A DNA stretch of 64,000 bases, from the NCBI GenBank assembly GCA_039613835.1, contig CP154827.1, positions 1,838,001-1,902,000 on the forward strand. The letters run 5' to 3'. Numbering within the stretch: position 1 is the stretch's first letter; the number at the start of each line of letters is the position of its first letter. The position numbers and the translations under genes are program-made. This document shows, piece after piece, positions 1-9,413 of the stretch. Below the pieces are notes generated by a model. That model did not search any database. It was given only the letters and a program-made list of their open reading frames with translations, and was not told where the DNA came from. This DNA comes from Acetobacteraceae bacterium. Its GTDB lineage: Bacteria; Pseudomonadota; Alphaproteobacteria; Acetobacterales; Acetobacteraceae.

Positions 1-1028
1 AATATGAGTCCGCTAAGGCGATGTTGCAGGCAACGGATGAGCAGAGGCGTTCCGTCATTATCGCGCAACAGGCCGATCTGGCCTATGATTACCTCGCCCT
101 GCGCGGCCTGCAGGAACAATTGCGCATCTTGAAGGAAAACCGTGCCACCGCGCAGCGGACATTGGATCTCGCGCGGGAGCGACAGCATGTCGGGCTGGTG
201 ACGGAGTTAGACGTCAAATCGGCACAGCGGCAACTTGACACGACGACGGCGCAGATCGCCCAGATGAAGCAGCACGTTACGCAGCAGATTAATGCCATTA
301 ACCTGTTACTGGGTTTGCCGCCAGGCTCTCTCGATGATGAGTTGCAACGCACGGCGGGCATCCCGGTCGTGCCGCCGCGCGTGCCCGTCGGGCTTCCGTC
401 TGACCTAGTGCGGCGTCGTCCCGATATCCGGCAGGCCGAAGCACAACTCCACGCGGCGGTCGCCAATATTGCGGAGGCCGAGGCGGAGTTTTATCCGAAA
501 GTCACCATCAGTGCCGATTTCGGGCTTCAGACCCTGTCCTTCCGTGATCTTGGCTTCTGGAATGCGCGGGCATGGAATGTCGGTCCGTCCATTTCCTTGC
601 CGATTTTCCAGGGTGGGCGCCTGCGCGGCAATCTGATGCTGACCAAATATGCTGAACAGACGGCGGCCATTACTTATCGCCAGACCGTGCTCGGCGCATG
701 GCGGGATGTCGATAATGCGCTTGTGGCCTATCGGGATGAGCAGAAGCGCCATCAGGGCCTGGTCTCAGCTTCTGCGGCGGCGCGTCGTGCGCTTGACCTG
801 GCGAAAGATCAATATCGATCCGGTCTCGTCACTTACCTGGATGTTCTCTCCGCCCAGCAGGCGCTTCTGGATGCTGAGATGCAGGTCGCGGACAGCTCCA
901 TGACGGTCGCGGCCAATCTCACGCGCCTTTATAATGCGCTTGGCGGTGGCTGGGAGAATATCGCGCCGGAAGAAGCCGCGAAATCCGCTTTGACTTCAAA
1001 AACTTATGACAAACTCACTTCGAGGTGA
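1..1028 (+). CDS. RND efflux outer-membrane lipoprotein, NodT/OprM family (5' end outside window)
   Basis: This is the C-terminal part of an outer-membrane channel of a tripartite efflux pump. The reading frame is open from the first codon of the window (position 3), so the ATG at 21 is internal and the true start lies upstream. Two OEP-type repeats of long helices are visible, with family features such as LVRRRPDIRQAEAQL, the segment SISLPIFQGGRLRGN, and VTYLDVLSAQQALLDAE near the end. The frame is undamaged, unlike the second NodT gene at 47941. The pump partners would lie upstream of the window. The substrate cannot be told from sequence. Confidence 0.9.
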   Translation, partial: YESAKAMLQATDEQRRSVIIAQQADLAYDYLALRGLQEQLRILKENRATAQRTLDLARERQHVGLVTELDVKSAQRQLDTTTAQIAQMKQHVTQQINAINLLLGLPPGSLDDELQRTAGIPVVPPRVPVGLPSDLVRRRPDIRQAEAQLHAAVANIAEAEAEFYPKVTISADFGLQTLSFRDLGFWNARAWNVGPSISLPIFQGGRLRGNLMLTKYAEQTAAITYRQTVLGAWRDVDNALVAYRDEQKRHQGLVSASAAARRALDLAKDQYRSGLVTYLDVLSAQQALLDAEMQVADSSMTVAANLTRLYNALGGGWENIAPEEAAKSALTSKTYDKLTSR

Positions 1029-1039
1029 TCGGGCTTGAT

Positions 1040-1062
1040 CTTGCGCAAGTTAACGCGCGTTA
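1040..1062. promoter_or_regulatory. Two adjoining perfect palindromes upstream of zwf
   Basis: CTTGCGCAAG (1040-1049) is followed after one base by TAACGCGCGTTA (1051-1062). Both are perfect palindromes in the 88-bp gap between the NodT gene and zwf. They could be operators or a short hairpin. There is no T-run, so a Rho-independent terminator is unlikely. The function is inferred only from position and symmetry. Confidence 0.35.
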
Positions 1063-1116
1063 TAGCATGAGAAGAGGCAGCGACACATAATATCCCACAT
1101 ATAAAGGAGACGGTTT

Positions 1117-2625
1117 ATGACCGGTCAGACGAAGTCTTCCACGTCTAAGGCGGATGTTCCGCGTCGCGCACCGGATTGCACCCTTGTTATCTTCGGCGGT
1201 GGTGGCGATCTGACGAAACGCCTCCTTGTGCCGTCGCTCTATGATCTGGCGGCGATGGACGTTTTATCACGGAAATTCCGCATCATCGTCGTTGACCGGA
1301 TGGAGATGACGCCGGAAGCGTGGTCGGCACATCTTTTCGACGAGATTTCCGCCTTTGCCAAAGACAAGGCCGGTGAATTTGCCCATGGGCGTCTCGATAA
1401 GAGCGTCTGGCAGAAAATGATGAAAAATGTCGAATTTCTGGCAGGCGACATTACGGAGCCGGAAATTTACCAGCGCGTGGCCACATCACTAGGCAATAAC
1501 TCTGCCATTTTCTATTTCGCGTTGGCCGCCCAGTTTTTCGGGACGATCCTTAAAAGTCTCGGCAAGGCAAAGCTGTTCGAAGAGGATGGTTTTTTCCGCC
1601 GTGTGATCATTGAAAAGCCCTTCGGCTATAATCTGGCCTCCGCCAAGGCGCTGAACAAAGTCGCGCTGGCCAATGCGCGTGAGGATCAGATTTACCGCAT
1701 TGATCATTTCTTCGGTAAGGAAGCCGTCCAGAGCATGATGGCCATCCGTTTCGCCAATGCTTTATTTGAGCCCCTCTGGCGGCAGGAATATATTGACTAC
1801 GTCCAGATCACAGCGGCCGAAACGATTGGCGTTGAAAAACGCGGGAAGTTTTATGAGGACACCGGCGCGCTGCGCGACATGGTGCCCAATCACCTGTTTG
1901 TCCTTCTGAGCATCACAGGTATGGCGCCGCCCAGCTCCCTTGCGGCGGAAGTCGTCCGGTCAGAGAAAACGCGTCTGCTTGATGCGATCCGACCCATCAA
2001 GGTCAAGGATTTCGTCGTCGCGCAATATCGGGCGGGGAAAGTTGAGGGTGAAAAACGGCTTGCCTACCGGAATGAGCCGGATGTTGATCCGAAGAGTGAC
2101 GTCGAGACTTACGCGGCGCTGAAACTCCACATTGATAATTGGCGTTGGGCGGGTGTCCCGTTTTACCTGCGCACCGGCAAGCGCCTCGCCGCGCGGAAGA
2201 CGGAGGTTGCGGTCATTTTTAAAAAGACGCCGTATCAGCTTTTCAAACAGGGTTCAGCGGACTCGATGCCAAATGTCATCAGGTTTCAGCTTGACCCGAT
2301 CCGTGGCCTGGCCATGCATTTCATGGTGAAGGAGCCCGGACTGGAGGAGGTCACGACCCCGGTGCAAAATACCTTCCGCTATGATGATTTTTTTAAAAGC
2401 CGCGCCAATGTTGGTTATGAAGCGTTGCTTTATGACTGCATGTGCGGTGACCAGATGTTGTTTCAATCCGCTGCCACGATTGAAGCGGGCTGGGCAGCAT
2501 TGGAAAGCGTCAATCCGCCCAAAAATCGGAAGCTCTGCTTTTACGCTGCGGGTGATCAAGGGCCGAAGGAAGCGGATCAGCTTCTTGAACGTGACGGGAG
2601 ATCGTGGCTTCCGCTCATTGACTGA
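1117..2625 (+). CDS. zwf: Glucose-6-phosphate 1-dehydrogenase
   Basis: Cytoplasmic enzyme that oxidises glucose 6-phosphate to 6-phosphogluconolactone with NAD(P)+, the entry to the oxidative pentose phosphate and Entner-Doudoroff routes. At 502 residues it is the usual length. The nucleotide-binding loop GGGGDLTKR is at about 27-35, and the substrate-binding/catalytic block RIDHFFGKE at 194-202 contains the catalytic His. The extension before residue 20 is low complexity and not conserved. A strong Shine-Dalgarno (AAAGGAGA) lies just upstream of the ATG. It is followed after 48 bp by a GH15 gene, and the two are probably co-transcribed. Confidence 0.97.
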   Translation: MTGQTKSSTSKADVPRRAPDCTLVIFGGGGDLTKRLLVPSLYDLAAMDVLSRKFRIIVVDRMEMTPEAWSAHLFDEISAFAKDKAGEFAHGRLDKSVWQKMMKNVEFLAGDITEPEIYQRVATSLGNNSAIFYFALAAQFFGTILKSLGKAKLFEEDGFFRRVIIEKPFGYNLASAKALNKVALANAREDQIYRIDHFFGKEAVQSMMAIRFANALFEPLWRQEYIDYVQITAAETIGVEKRGKFYEDTGALRDMVPNHLFVLLSITGMAPPSSLAAEVVRSEKTRLLDAIRPIKVKDFVVAQYRAGKVEGEKRLAYRNEPDVDPKSDVETYAALKLHIDNWRWAGVPFYLRTGKRLAARKTEVAVIFKKTPYQLFKQGSADSMPNVIRFQLDPIRGLAMHFMVKEPGLEEVTTPVQNTFRYDDFFKSRANVGYEALLYDCMCGDQMLFQSAATIEAGWAALESVNPPKNRKLCFYAAGDQGPKEADQLLERDGRSWLPLID

Positions 2626-2673
2626 ACCGAACGATAAGCACAGGGACGCTGTATCTTAAAAGGAGGTCGCATC

Positions 2674-4512
2674 ATGGCTATGGCGATCGAAGACCACGCT
2701 GTCATAGGGGACCTGCGCACGGCGGCGCTGGTCGCTCTTGACGGGTCCATTGATTTCATGTGCTGGCCACGATTTGACAGCCCGAGTGTCTTTGCACATT
2801 TGCTGGAGGAGAAAGCCGGGAGTTTCACCCTGAAGCCGGTTCTTAATGATGGGTCATATCGTCAGGCCTACATGCCGGATACGAACATCATCCTCACGCG
2901 GGTCCTATCCTCCAGCGGCGTCAGTGAGATTTCGGATTTCATGGTGCCTGCGCCGATTTCTCAGACGCAGCGTCTGATCCGGCGCGTGAAAGCGATACGC
3001 GGCGGGATCAGGTTCGACATGCGCTGCGCCCCCCGCTTCAATTACGCGCGCACGGGCCATAAAGTGCATCAATTATCGTCGCATGTGGTGATTTTTGAGC
3101 CGGACGACCCCCTCTTCCCGAGATTGCGACTGTGCTCGACCGTCAAATTGATTGTCAAAGGCAATGATGTCGTGGCCGAGTTCTGCCTCGAATTTGACAA
3201 GGTTGCGTTTTTCTCACTGGATGGGGAAACGCATAAAGAGAATTTCTGTGAAGATGATGAAATGCTCGTCTCGCTCTTTAAAGAGACGGATAGTTATTGG
3301 CGCGACTGGGTGGCGCGCTCAAATTATCACGGGCGGTGGCATGATCAGATCATCCGTTCCACGCTGGCGCTCAAGCTTCTGACATCGCACGAATTGGGGT
3401 CAATGGTTGCGGCGGCGACTTTCGGCCTTCCGGAAGATGTCGGTGGAGAACGGAACTGGGATTACCGTTACTGTTGGATCCGCGACTCGTCCTTTATGGT
3501 TTATGCTTTCATGCAGACAGGCCATAAGGAGGAGGCGACGGCTTTCATCCGCTGGGTACATGCGCGGCGGGTTGAGGCGCATCCCGGCCAGGCGCGGCTG
3601 AAAGTGCTTTACGCGATTGATGGCCAGCCTATGTCGTCCGAAACTGAGCTGGAGCATTTCAGGGGTTATCGCAATTCCCGCCCGGTCCGTATCGGTAATG
3701 CGGCGGAAGGTCAGCTTCAGCTCGACATTATCGGCGAGATCATGGACGCGATTTTCCATGCTGATGAAAATTGTGAAAGACTGAGCTGGGAAGCATGGCG
3801 CGCCCTGCGTGAGGGGATCGACTGGCTTTGTTTCAACTGGAATCAGGAAGATGAGAGCATCTGGGAAGTCCGGGGAGGGCGAAGGCATTTCCTGACATCA
3901 CGCGTCATGTGTTGGGTGGCGTTTGACCGGGCGATCCGTCTGGCGCAGAAACGCGGCCTGCCTTGCGCGATCAATGTCTGGGTGCGGGAACGCAGCGCCA
4001 TTTATAATGATATTCAGACCGGGTTCTGGGATGAGGAGCTGGGTTATTACGTACAATATAAAGGCGGGCAGACGATTGATGCCTCATGCCTGATGATGCC
4101 GCTTATGGGGTTCATTTCCGATCATGATCCACGCTGGTTGTCGACTCTGGAGGCGGTTGGCGCTCAATTGCTTGATGACAGTCATGTCTATCGTTACCGC
4201 ACGCAAAAGGATTATGACGGCAAGGATGACCATGCGGGGGATGGTTTGTCAGGAAGTGAAGGCACGTTTACAATGTGTTCCTTCTGGTATATCGAGTGCG
4301 TCGCCCGCACGGGTGATTTGTTAAAGGCGCGTCTCTTATTTGAAAAGATTTTATCTTACGCCAATCATGTCGGGTTATTTTCTGAAGAAATTGGCCCATC
4401 AGGTGAACATCTTGGTAATTTCCCACAGGCTTTCACGCATATTGCCCTTATTCGGTGTGGCCAATACCTTGATAAAGCTTTCTCCAAATCCGGGGATCGA
4501 AATAGTGAATGA
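2674..4512 (+). CDS. Glycoside hydrolase family 15 protein (glucoamylase/trehalase-like)
   Basis: This 612-residue protein has the two-part architecture of bacterial GH15. An N-terminal beta-sandwich begins IEDHAVIGDLRTAALVALDG and includes SIDFMCWPRFDSPSVF. It is followed by an (alpha/alpha)6 catalytic domain with WDYRYCWIRDSSF (about 260-272) and a late SEGTFTMCSFWYIE block (about 527-540). No signal peptide is seen, so it is probably cytoplasmic. Members act on alpha-linked glucosides such as trehalose or maltodextrins; the substrate is not resolved here. The start has a near-perfect Shine-Dalgarno, AAAGGAGGT. Coupling to zwf suggests that released glucose feeds the pentose phosphate pathway. 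Confidence 0.92.
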   Translation: MAMAIEDHAVIGDLRTAALVALDGSIDFMCWPRFDSPSVFAHLLEEKAGSFTLKPVLNDGSYRQAYMPDTNIILTRVLSSSGVSEISDFMVPAPISQTQRLIRRVKAIRGGIRFDMRCAPRFNYARTGHKVHQLSSHVVIFEPDDPLFPRLRLCSTVKLIVKGNDVVAEFCLEFDKVAFFSLDGETHKENFCEDDEMLVSLFKETDSYWRDWVARSNYHGRWHDQIIRSTLALKLLTSHELGSMVAAATFGLPEDVGGERNWDYRYCWIRDSSFMVYAFMQTGHKEEATAFIRWVHARRVEAHPGQARLKVLYAIDGQPMSSETELEHFRGYRNSRPVRIGNAAEGQLQLDIIGEIMDAIFHADENCERLSWEAWRALREGIDWLCFNWNQEDESIWEVRGGRRHFLTSRVMCWVAFDRAIRLAQKRGLPCAINVWVRERSAIYNDIQTGFWDEELGYYVQYKGGQTIDASCLMMPLMGFISDHDPRWLSTLEAVGAQLLDDSHVYRYRTQKDYDGKDDHAGDGLSGSEGTFTMCSFWYIECVARTGDLLKARLLFEKILSYANHVGLFSEEIGPSGEHLGNFPQAFTHIALIRCGQYLDKAFSKSGDRNSE

Positions 4513-4633
4513 TAGTCATTATCACGTCAAAATGGGACAAACTTCATCCCTATTATTCACGGATTCGAAATTTTGCATTCTATTGTTTGCGGCACGCGTT
4601 ATGTGGTGCTAGGCATAGCGCAGTTCACCTCTT

Positions 4634-4691
4634 GACCAAAGGGTCTATTGGGGACGGTTCGCTATTGCCCTTCCGGGTGCGGCCTTTGGTC
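4634..4691 (+). promoter_or_regulatory. Nine-base inverted repeat in the nuo leader
   Basis: GACCAAAGG (4634-4642) and CCTTTGGTC (4683-4691) are perfect inverse complements separated by 40 bp, 25 bp before the GTG start of nuoA. In RNA this would close a long stem around a G/C-rich loop. It lies in the roughly 200-bp gap between the GH15 gene and the nuo operon, where the operon promoter must also be. I could not identify the promoter with confidence; TTGCGG...TAGGCA near 4590-4615 is a weak candidate. Confidence 0.4.
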
Positions 4692-4715
4692 CCGTCGAAA
4701 TAGGTAGTCGTACCA

Positions 4716-5168
4716 GTGACTCAAATTTTTGTTGATCACGCTCTTCTCATTTATATCGCGTTCACCGTGGTGTTTTTGTGTATTGTCGTGGCTCTGTCCG
4801 CTGCTATAGGCCCGCGGCGCGTCGGTGCGGCGCGGGGGCGCTCTATGAGTCTCCCTTACGAGTCCGGCATTATGGAGACGGGTTCAGCGCGGCTGCGCCT
4901 GCCGGCGCAATATTACCTGTTGGCGGTATTTTTCGTTATTTTCGATGTTGAGGGCGTTTTCATCTATGTCTGGGCGACGGTAACGCGGCAGATGGGGTGG
5001 CCCGCTTTCATCACCATCGTGAGTTTTATCGTTTTTCTGACTTTGGCACTCGTTTACCTCTGGCGCAGCGGCGCGCTGGAATGGGGCCCTAAACTGCGCC
5101 GCGCGAAGGTGCGACTGCCGCAGAATACGCCTGCCGAGCTCGTCAAGATACTCAAGCGCGAGGTTTAA
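4716..5168 (+). CDS. nuoA: NADH-quinone oxidoreductase subunit A
   Basis: First gene of the complex I operon. NuoA is a small membrane subunit with three transmembrane helices at the junction of the membrane and peripheral arms. At 150 residues it matches the family. The conserved [16 protein letters not shown] segment and the helix [17 protein letters not shown], with conserved acidic residues, are present. The start is GTG (4716). nuoB follows after four bases. Confidence 0.97.
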   Translation: MTQIFVDHALLIYIAFTVVFLCIVVALSAAIGPRRVGAARGRSMSLPYESGIMETGSARLRLPAQYYLLAVFFVIFDVEGVFIYVWATVTRQMGWPAFITIVSFIVFLTLALVYLWRSGALEWGPKLRRAKVRLPQNTPAELVKILKREV

Positions 5169-5172
5169 AATT

Positions 5173-5814
5173 ATGTCCTGGACCTTAACCTCAGCCGTCG
5201 GACAGCCGCGGTTGCAAAAGCCGGAGGAGCTCCTTGCCCAGGAGGATGTGCGCCGCAATGTCGTCGTCGGCAAATTACAGGACTTCATCTCCTGGGGACA
5301 GAAAAACTCTGTCTGGCCGTTTAATTTCGGTCTTTCCTGCTGCTACGTTGAGACAGCTACGGCCCTGACCAGTCGTTACGATATTGCCCGGTTCGGGTCA
5401 GAGGTTCTGCGCGCCACGCCGCGAGAGGCGGATCTCATGATCATCGCGGGCACTGTTTTCCGGAAAATGGCGCCGATCGTGAAATATCTTTACGACCAGA
5501 TGCTTGAGCCCCGCTGGGTAATCTCCATGGGCTCCTGCGCGAATTCGGGCGGTATGTACGACATATATAGTGTCGTACAGGGTGTTGACACCATTATGCC
5601 GGTCGATGTTTACGTCCCCGGCTGTCCGCCCTGCCCGAATGCCCTGATTGAGGGGCTCATGCTGCTTCAGGACTCAATCGGCAAGCAGCGGCGGCCGCTC
5701 AGCTGGATGATCGGTGATCAGGGCGTCACAAAGGTGACACCGCAGAGCATGCGCGACCTTAAACAAGATGAGCGTCGCAAAGCGACCATCCTGCGCACGC
5801 CAGATACCGTATAA
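5173..5814 (+). CDS. nuoB: NADH-quinone oxidoreductase subunit B
   Basis: Peripheral-arm subunit holding the [4Fe-4S] cluster N2, the last electron donor before quinone. The tandem cysteines CCYVE (about 56-57), GSCANSGGM (about 122) and VPGCPPCP (about 151) supply the four ligands. The length of 213 residues is near the usual value. It sits between nuoA and the fused nuoCD with very short spacers. Confidence 0.97.
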   Translation: MSWTLTSAVGQPRLQKPEELLAQEDVRRNVVVGKLQDFISWGQKNSVWPFNFGLSCCYVETATALTSRYDIARFGSEVLRATPREADLMIIAGTVFRKMAPIVKYLYDQMLEPRWVISMGSCANSGGMYDIYSVVQGVDTIMPVDVYVPGCPPCPNALIEGLMLLQDSIGKQRRPLSWMIGDQGVTKVTPQSMRDLKQDERRKATILRTPDTV

Positions 5815-5828
5815 AGGCCGGGGGTGTT

Positions 5829-7592
5829 ATGACTGAAGTGACTGAACGCTTGAAGGGAAGCCCGCTCGGGGCTTTCGTCGCCGTCAGGTCGCAGGATGTC
5901 GTCCTGCTTGAGGAGGCGACGCGTGACGGTGTTCCCACCTTCTGGGTGCGGCGCGGGCAGATCCACGCCCTCTTGAAGTCCTTGAAGGCCGATGGCGCCT
6001 TACGGATGCTTTTTGACCTCACAGCGCTTGATGAGCGTGAGCATAAGCACCGCCAAGGATTGCCGGACGCCGATTTCACCGTGGTTTACCACATTAAATC
6101 CTTCTCCGGTTCGCTGGATGAAGTGCGCCTGAAGGTGCCTCTGGACGTCAGCGCCCTGAACCTCCCGACCATCACGGATATCTGGCCCAACGCCAATTGG
6201 CTGGAACGGGAAGTCTGGGATCTTTTCGGAATTGTGTTTGAGGGGCACCCGCACCTCACGCGCATCATGACGCCGCCAAGCTGGGTGGGGCATCCCCTGC
6301 GTAAGGACCATTACACCCGCGCGACGGAGCGGCCACCTTACACATTGTCGGAAGACGAAGTGTTTGACGAGCAGGAAGCCCTGCGTTTTGACCCCAAAGC
6401 CTGGGGGATGAAGCGGCACTCCGATAATAGCGACTTCATGTTCCTCAATCTCGGGCCTAATCACCCGAGTGTGCACGGTGTCTTTCGCATCGTATTACAG
6501 CTTGAGGGTGAGGAAATTGTGGATGCCGTGCCGGATATTGGTTTCCACCATCGCGGCGCTGAGAAAATGGCTGAGCGCCAGACCTGGCACTCCTTCATCC
6601 CCTATACTGACCGTATCGACTATGTCGGCGGGGTGATGAATAACTTCCCCTATGTTCTCGGTGTTGAGAAACTTGCGGGGATAACCGTCCCTCCGCGCGC
6701 GCAATTGATGCGCGTCATGCTGGCTGAGTTTTTCCGTATCTCAAGCCACCTTGTTTTCTACGGGACGATGGTGCAGGATCTGGGGCAGCTTTCCCCCGTC
6801 TTCTATATGTTCAATGATCGTGAGCGCGTGTTCAGCATCATTGAGAAGATCTGTGGCTTCCGGATGCATCCGGCTTTCTTCCGTATTGGTGGCGTGGCGA
6901 TGGATCTCCCGATCGGCTGGGAGAAAGAGGTTCGGGAATTTCTCGATTTCATGCCGAAGCGCCTTGATGAATATGACAAGATGGTCATGAAAAACCCCAT
7001 CTTCCGTGGGCGCACCAAGGGTGTCGGCATATATAACACGGCTGAAGCCGTGGATTGGGGCGTGACGGGGCCAGGGCTGCGCGCGACGGGCCTGGCATGG
7101 GATTACCGCAAGGTCGCGCCCTATTCCGGCTATGATCAAATCGATTTCGACATCCCGACAGGCACAAATGGCGATTGCTATGATCGCGCCGCCGTCCATA
7201 TGGAGGAAATCCGGCAGAGCCTTCGCATCATCCGCTTCTGCCTCAGTAATATGCCGGAAGGGCCGTATAAGGCCGAGCATCCTCTGGCCATGCCCCCGCC
7301 AAAACCGCGCACGATGCATGATATCGAAACGCTGATTCATCACTTTGTGGGCGTCAGTTGGGGGCTTGTCATGCCGGCAGGTGAGGTGCGGAGCTGTATT
7401 GAGGCGACGAAGGGCCTCAATCAATATTATCTGACAAGTGACGGCGGTACGTCCTCCTACCGTACGCGTATCCGCACGCCCTCTTTCATTCACCTGCAAC
7501 AAATTCCCCTCCTGGCGAAAGGCGCGATGATCGCGGACCTGATCGCCATTCTGGGAAGCATTGATTTTGTGATGGCCGATGTCGACCGCTGA
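5829..7592 (+). CDS. nuoCD: NADH-quinone oxidoreductase fused subunit C/D
   Basis: One 587-residue chain joins NuoC (about residues 1-185, including [20 protein letters not shown]) to NuoD (from about 200, starting [18 protein letters not shown] and ending [10 protein letters not shown]). NuoD helps form the quinone site next to cluster N2. Most alphaproteobacteria encode nuoC and nuoD separately, while fusion is typical of the E. coli-type operon. The frame is intact throughout. The stop overlaps the nuoE start by 14 bases. Confidence 0.97.
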   Translation: MTEVTERLKGSPLGAFVAVRSQDVVLLEEATRDGVPTFWVRRGQIHALLKSLKADGALRMLFDLTALDEREHKHRQGLPDADFTVVYHIKSFSGSLDEVRLKVPLDVSALNLPTITDIWPNANWLEREVWDLFGIVFEGHPHLTRIMTPPSWVGHPLRKDHYTRATERPPYTLSEDEVFDEQEALRFDPKAWGMKRHSDNSDFMFLNLGPNHPSVHGVFRIVLQLEGEEIVDAVPDIGFHHRGAEKMAERQTWHSFIPYTDRIDYVGGVMNNFPYVLGVEKLAGITVPPRAQLMRVMLAEFFRISSHLVFYGTMVQDLGQLSPVFYMFNDRERVFSIIEKICGFRMHPAFFRIGGVAMDLPIGWEKEVREFLDFMPKRLDEYDKMVMKNPIFRGRTKGVGIYNTAEAVDWGVTGPGLRATGLAWDYRKVAPYSGYDQIDFDIPTGTNGDCYDRAAVHMEEIRQSLRIIRFCLSNMPEGPYKAEHPLAMPPPKPRTMHDIETLIHHFVGVSWGLVMPAGEVRSCIEATKGLNQYYLTSDGGTSSYRTRIRTPSFIHLQQIPLLAKGAMIADLIAILGSIDFVMADVDR

Positions 7593-8097
7593 TAACACGG
7601 CACAAAACGCCGAACTCCCCTCTGACCTGGTGCAGACCTTCCGAGGCATGGTTGCGCATGAGCATCACGCGCGCGGCGCTTCGATTGAGGCGTTGAGATT
7701 GGTGCAGGAGCGCTTCGGCTGGATCAGCGACGCGCATCTCGCCCAGACAGCGCAGGTTCTGGGCATGACGCCCGCCGATCTCGACGGGATCGCGACTTAC
7801 TTCAATCTGTTATTCCGTAAGCCTGTTGGCAAAAACGTCATCATGCTCTGTGACAGTGTCTCATGCTGGCTTGTGGGGCAGGAGCAGACGCGGGACCGCC
7901 TCTGTAAAAAATTGCAGATTAAAATGGGTGAAACCACGCCTGACGGTGAATTTACTCTTCTACCGATTGTTTGCCTCGGGCATTGCGACCACGCGCCTGC
8001 AATGCTGATCGGCAAGGAGCTTTACGGCCCTGTCCGCCCCGAGGATATCGATGCGATCATCGATGATATCAGGAGCAAAAATCATGACCACGCCTAA
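7579..8097 (+). CDS. nuoE: NADH-quinone oxidoreductase subunit E
   Basis: 24-kDa-type subunit of the NADH dehydrogenase module carrying the [2Fe-2S] cluster N1a. The four ligands are visible as CDSVSC (two cysteines) and CLGHC (two cysteines). The 172-residue length fits. The ATG at 7579 lies inside the end of nuoCD, and the stop lies 14 bases inside nuoF, which points to translational coupling. Confidence 0.96.
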   Translation: MSTADNTAQNAELPSDLVQTFRGMVAHEHHARGASIEALRLVQERFGWISDAHLAQTAQVLGMTPADLDGIATYFNLLFRKPVGKNVIMLCDSVSCWLVGQEQTRDRLCKKLQIKMGETTPDGEFTLLPIVCLGHCDHAPAMLIGKELYGPVRPEDIDAIIDDIRSKNHDHA

Positions 8098-9400
8098 CCC
8101 GGAAAAGCAGCCGCTCACGGCGCTGGTTAACCGTGAAGCGCCGCTCGACCCCGCTCAATATGAAGCGCGCGGCGGTTGGCGCGGTATTCGCCGTGCCCTG
8201 ACCATGTCTCCGGATGATGTGATTGAGGAAGTTAAAAATTCCAAATTACGCGGGCGCGGGGGTGCCGGCTTCAATACGGGCCTCAAATGGAGTTTCGTCC
8301 CGAAAGAGCCCGCGAAAGACCGTCTCAAATATGTCGTGGCTAATGGCGATGAGATGGAGCCGGGCACTTTCAAGGACCGCATCCTTGTCGAGGGCAATCC
8401 GCTTCAGCTGATTGAAGGCATGATGATTACCGGGCACGCCATCCAGGCGGATCACGGCATTATCTTTCTGCGCGGGGAATATCACCTGGGGCTTGAGCGG
8501 CTGCAAAAAGCGGTCATTCAGGCGCGGGAGGCCGGGCGGCTCGGGAAAAACATTCAGGGCTCCGGATTTGATTTCAATATTCACGTCCATCCCAGCGGCG
8601 GGCGCTATATTTGCGGTGAGGAAACGGCGCTTATCACTGCGCTGGAAGGTCGCCGCGCCAATCCCCGCAGTAAACCGCCTTTCCCGCAGGTGGGCGGTTT
8701 GTGGGGCGCGCCGACCGTCGTCAATAATATTGAGACGTTCAGCAACGTCCCTCCGATCCTCGCGAACGGCAAAGATTGGTATCTTGGCCTCAGTAATTGC
8801 GAAGATGGCGGCACCAAACTTTATGGCGTGAGTGGTCGATCGAAAAACCCCGGCGTATTTGAACTCCCGCTTGGCACGTCCCTTGGGGTGATCCTGAATG
8901 AATATGCCGGCGGGATGCAGGATGGCTATAAGCTGCGAGCCTTCTTACCCGGTGGCGCGTCCACGGCGTTTCTCGGGGCGGAGCATGAGAATATTCTGAT
9001 GGATTATCCATCTCCGGAGAAGGCGGGCAGCCGTCTGGGCACGGGTCTCGCCATTCTATTGGATGATCGGACCTGTCCGATCGGCATGTTGAAAAATCTT
9101 GAGCATTTCTTTGCACAGGAATCCTGCGGCTGGTGCACACCTTGTCGTGACGGTCTTCCCTGGGTGGAACGCCTCCTGACCGTTATTGAAGATGGGAAAG
9201 GCACGCAGGAGGATATAGACCGCCTCGATGATGCGGCGCGCATGATCGGGCCGATGGGCCGCACTTTCTGTGCGCACGCCCCGGGCGCGATCGCGCCACT
9301 TTCAAGCGGCCTGACGCTGTTCGCAGAGGATTTTCAGAGACATATCCGCCAGCAACGCTGCACCTTCTCGCAAGGTCGTTCAGCTGAGCAGGCGGCTTAG
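8084..9400 (+). CDS. nuoF: NADH-quinone oxidoreductase subunit F
   Basis: NADH- and FMN-binding subunit with cluster N3. The glycine-rich FMN/NADH loop GRGGAGFNTGLKWSFVPK is near residue 55. The N3 ligands lie in SCGWCTPCRDG, with a fourth cysteine in TFCAHAPGA. I chose the ATG at 8084, preceded by AGGAG at 8071, rather than the in-frame ATG at 8051, because it gives the family N-terminus and a proper ribosome-binding site. Confidence 0.96.
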   Translation: MTTPNPEKQPLTALVNREAPLDPAQYEARGGWRGIRRALTMSPDDVIEEVKNSKLRGRGGAGFNTGLKWSFVPKEPAKDRLKYVVANGDEMEPGTFKDRILVEGNPLQLIEGMMITGHAIQADHGIIFLRGEYHLGLERLQKAVIQAREAGRLGKNIQGSGFDFNIHVHPSGGRYICGEETALITALEGRRANPRSKPPFPQVGGLWGAPTVVNNIETFSNVPPILANGKDWYLGLSNCEDGGTKLYGVSGRSKNPGVFELPLGTSLGVILNEYAGGMQDGYKLRAFLPGGASTAFLGAEHENILMDYPSPEKAGSRLGTGLAILLDDRTCPIGMLKNLEHFFAQESCGWCTPCRDGLPWVERLLTVIEDGKGTQEDIDRLDDAARMIGPMGRTFCAHAPGAIAPLSSGLTLFAEDFQRHIRQQRCTFSQGRSAEQAA

Positions 9401-9413
9401 GAGTACCGGCCCG

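Noticed and set aside
6741..7649. A 302-codon open frame on the minus strand across nuoCD
   Set aside because: It lies wholly antisense to the well-supported nuoCD/nuoE genes and has the composition of a mirror frame in GC-rich coding DNA; no family features.
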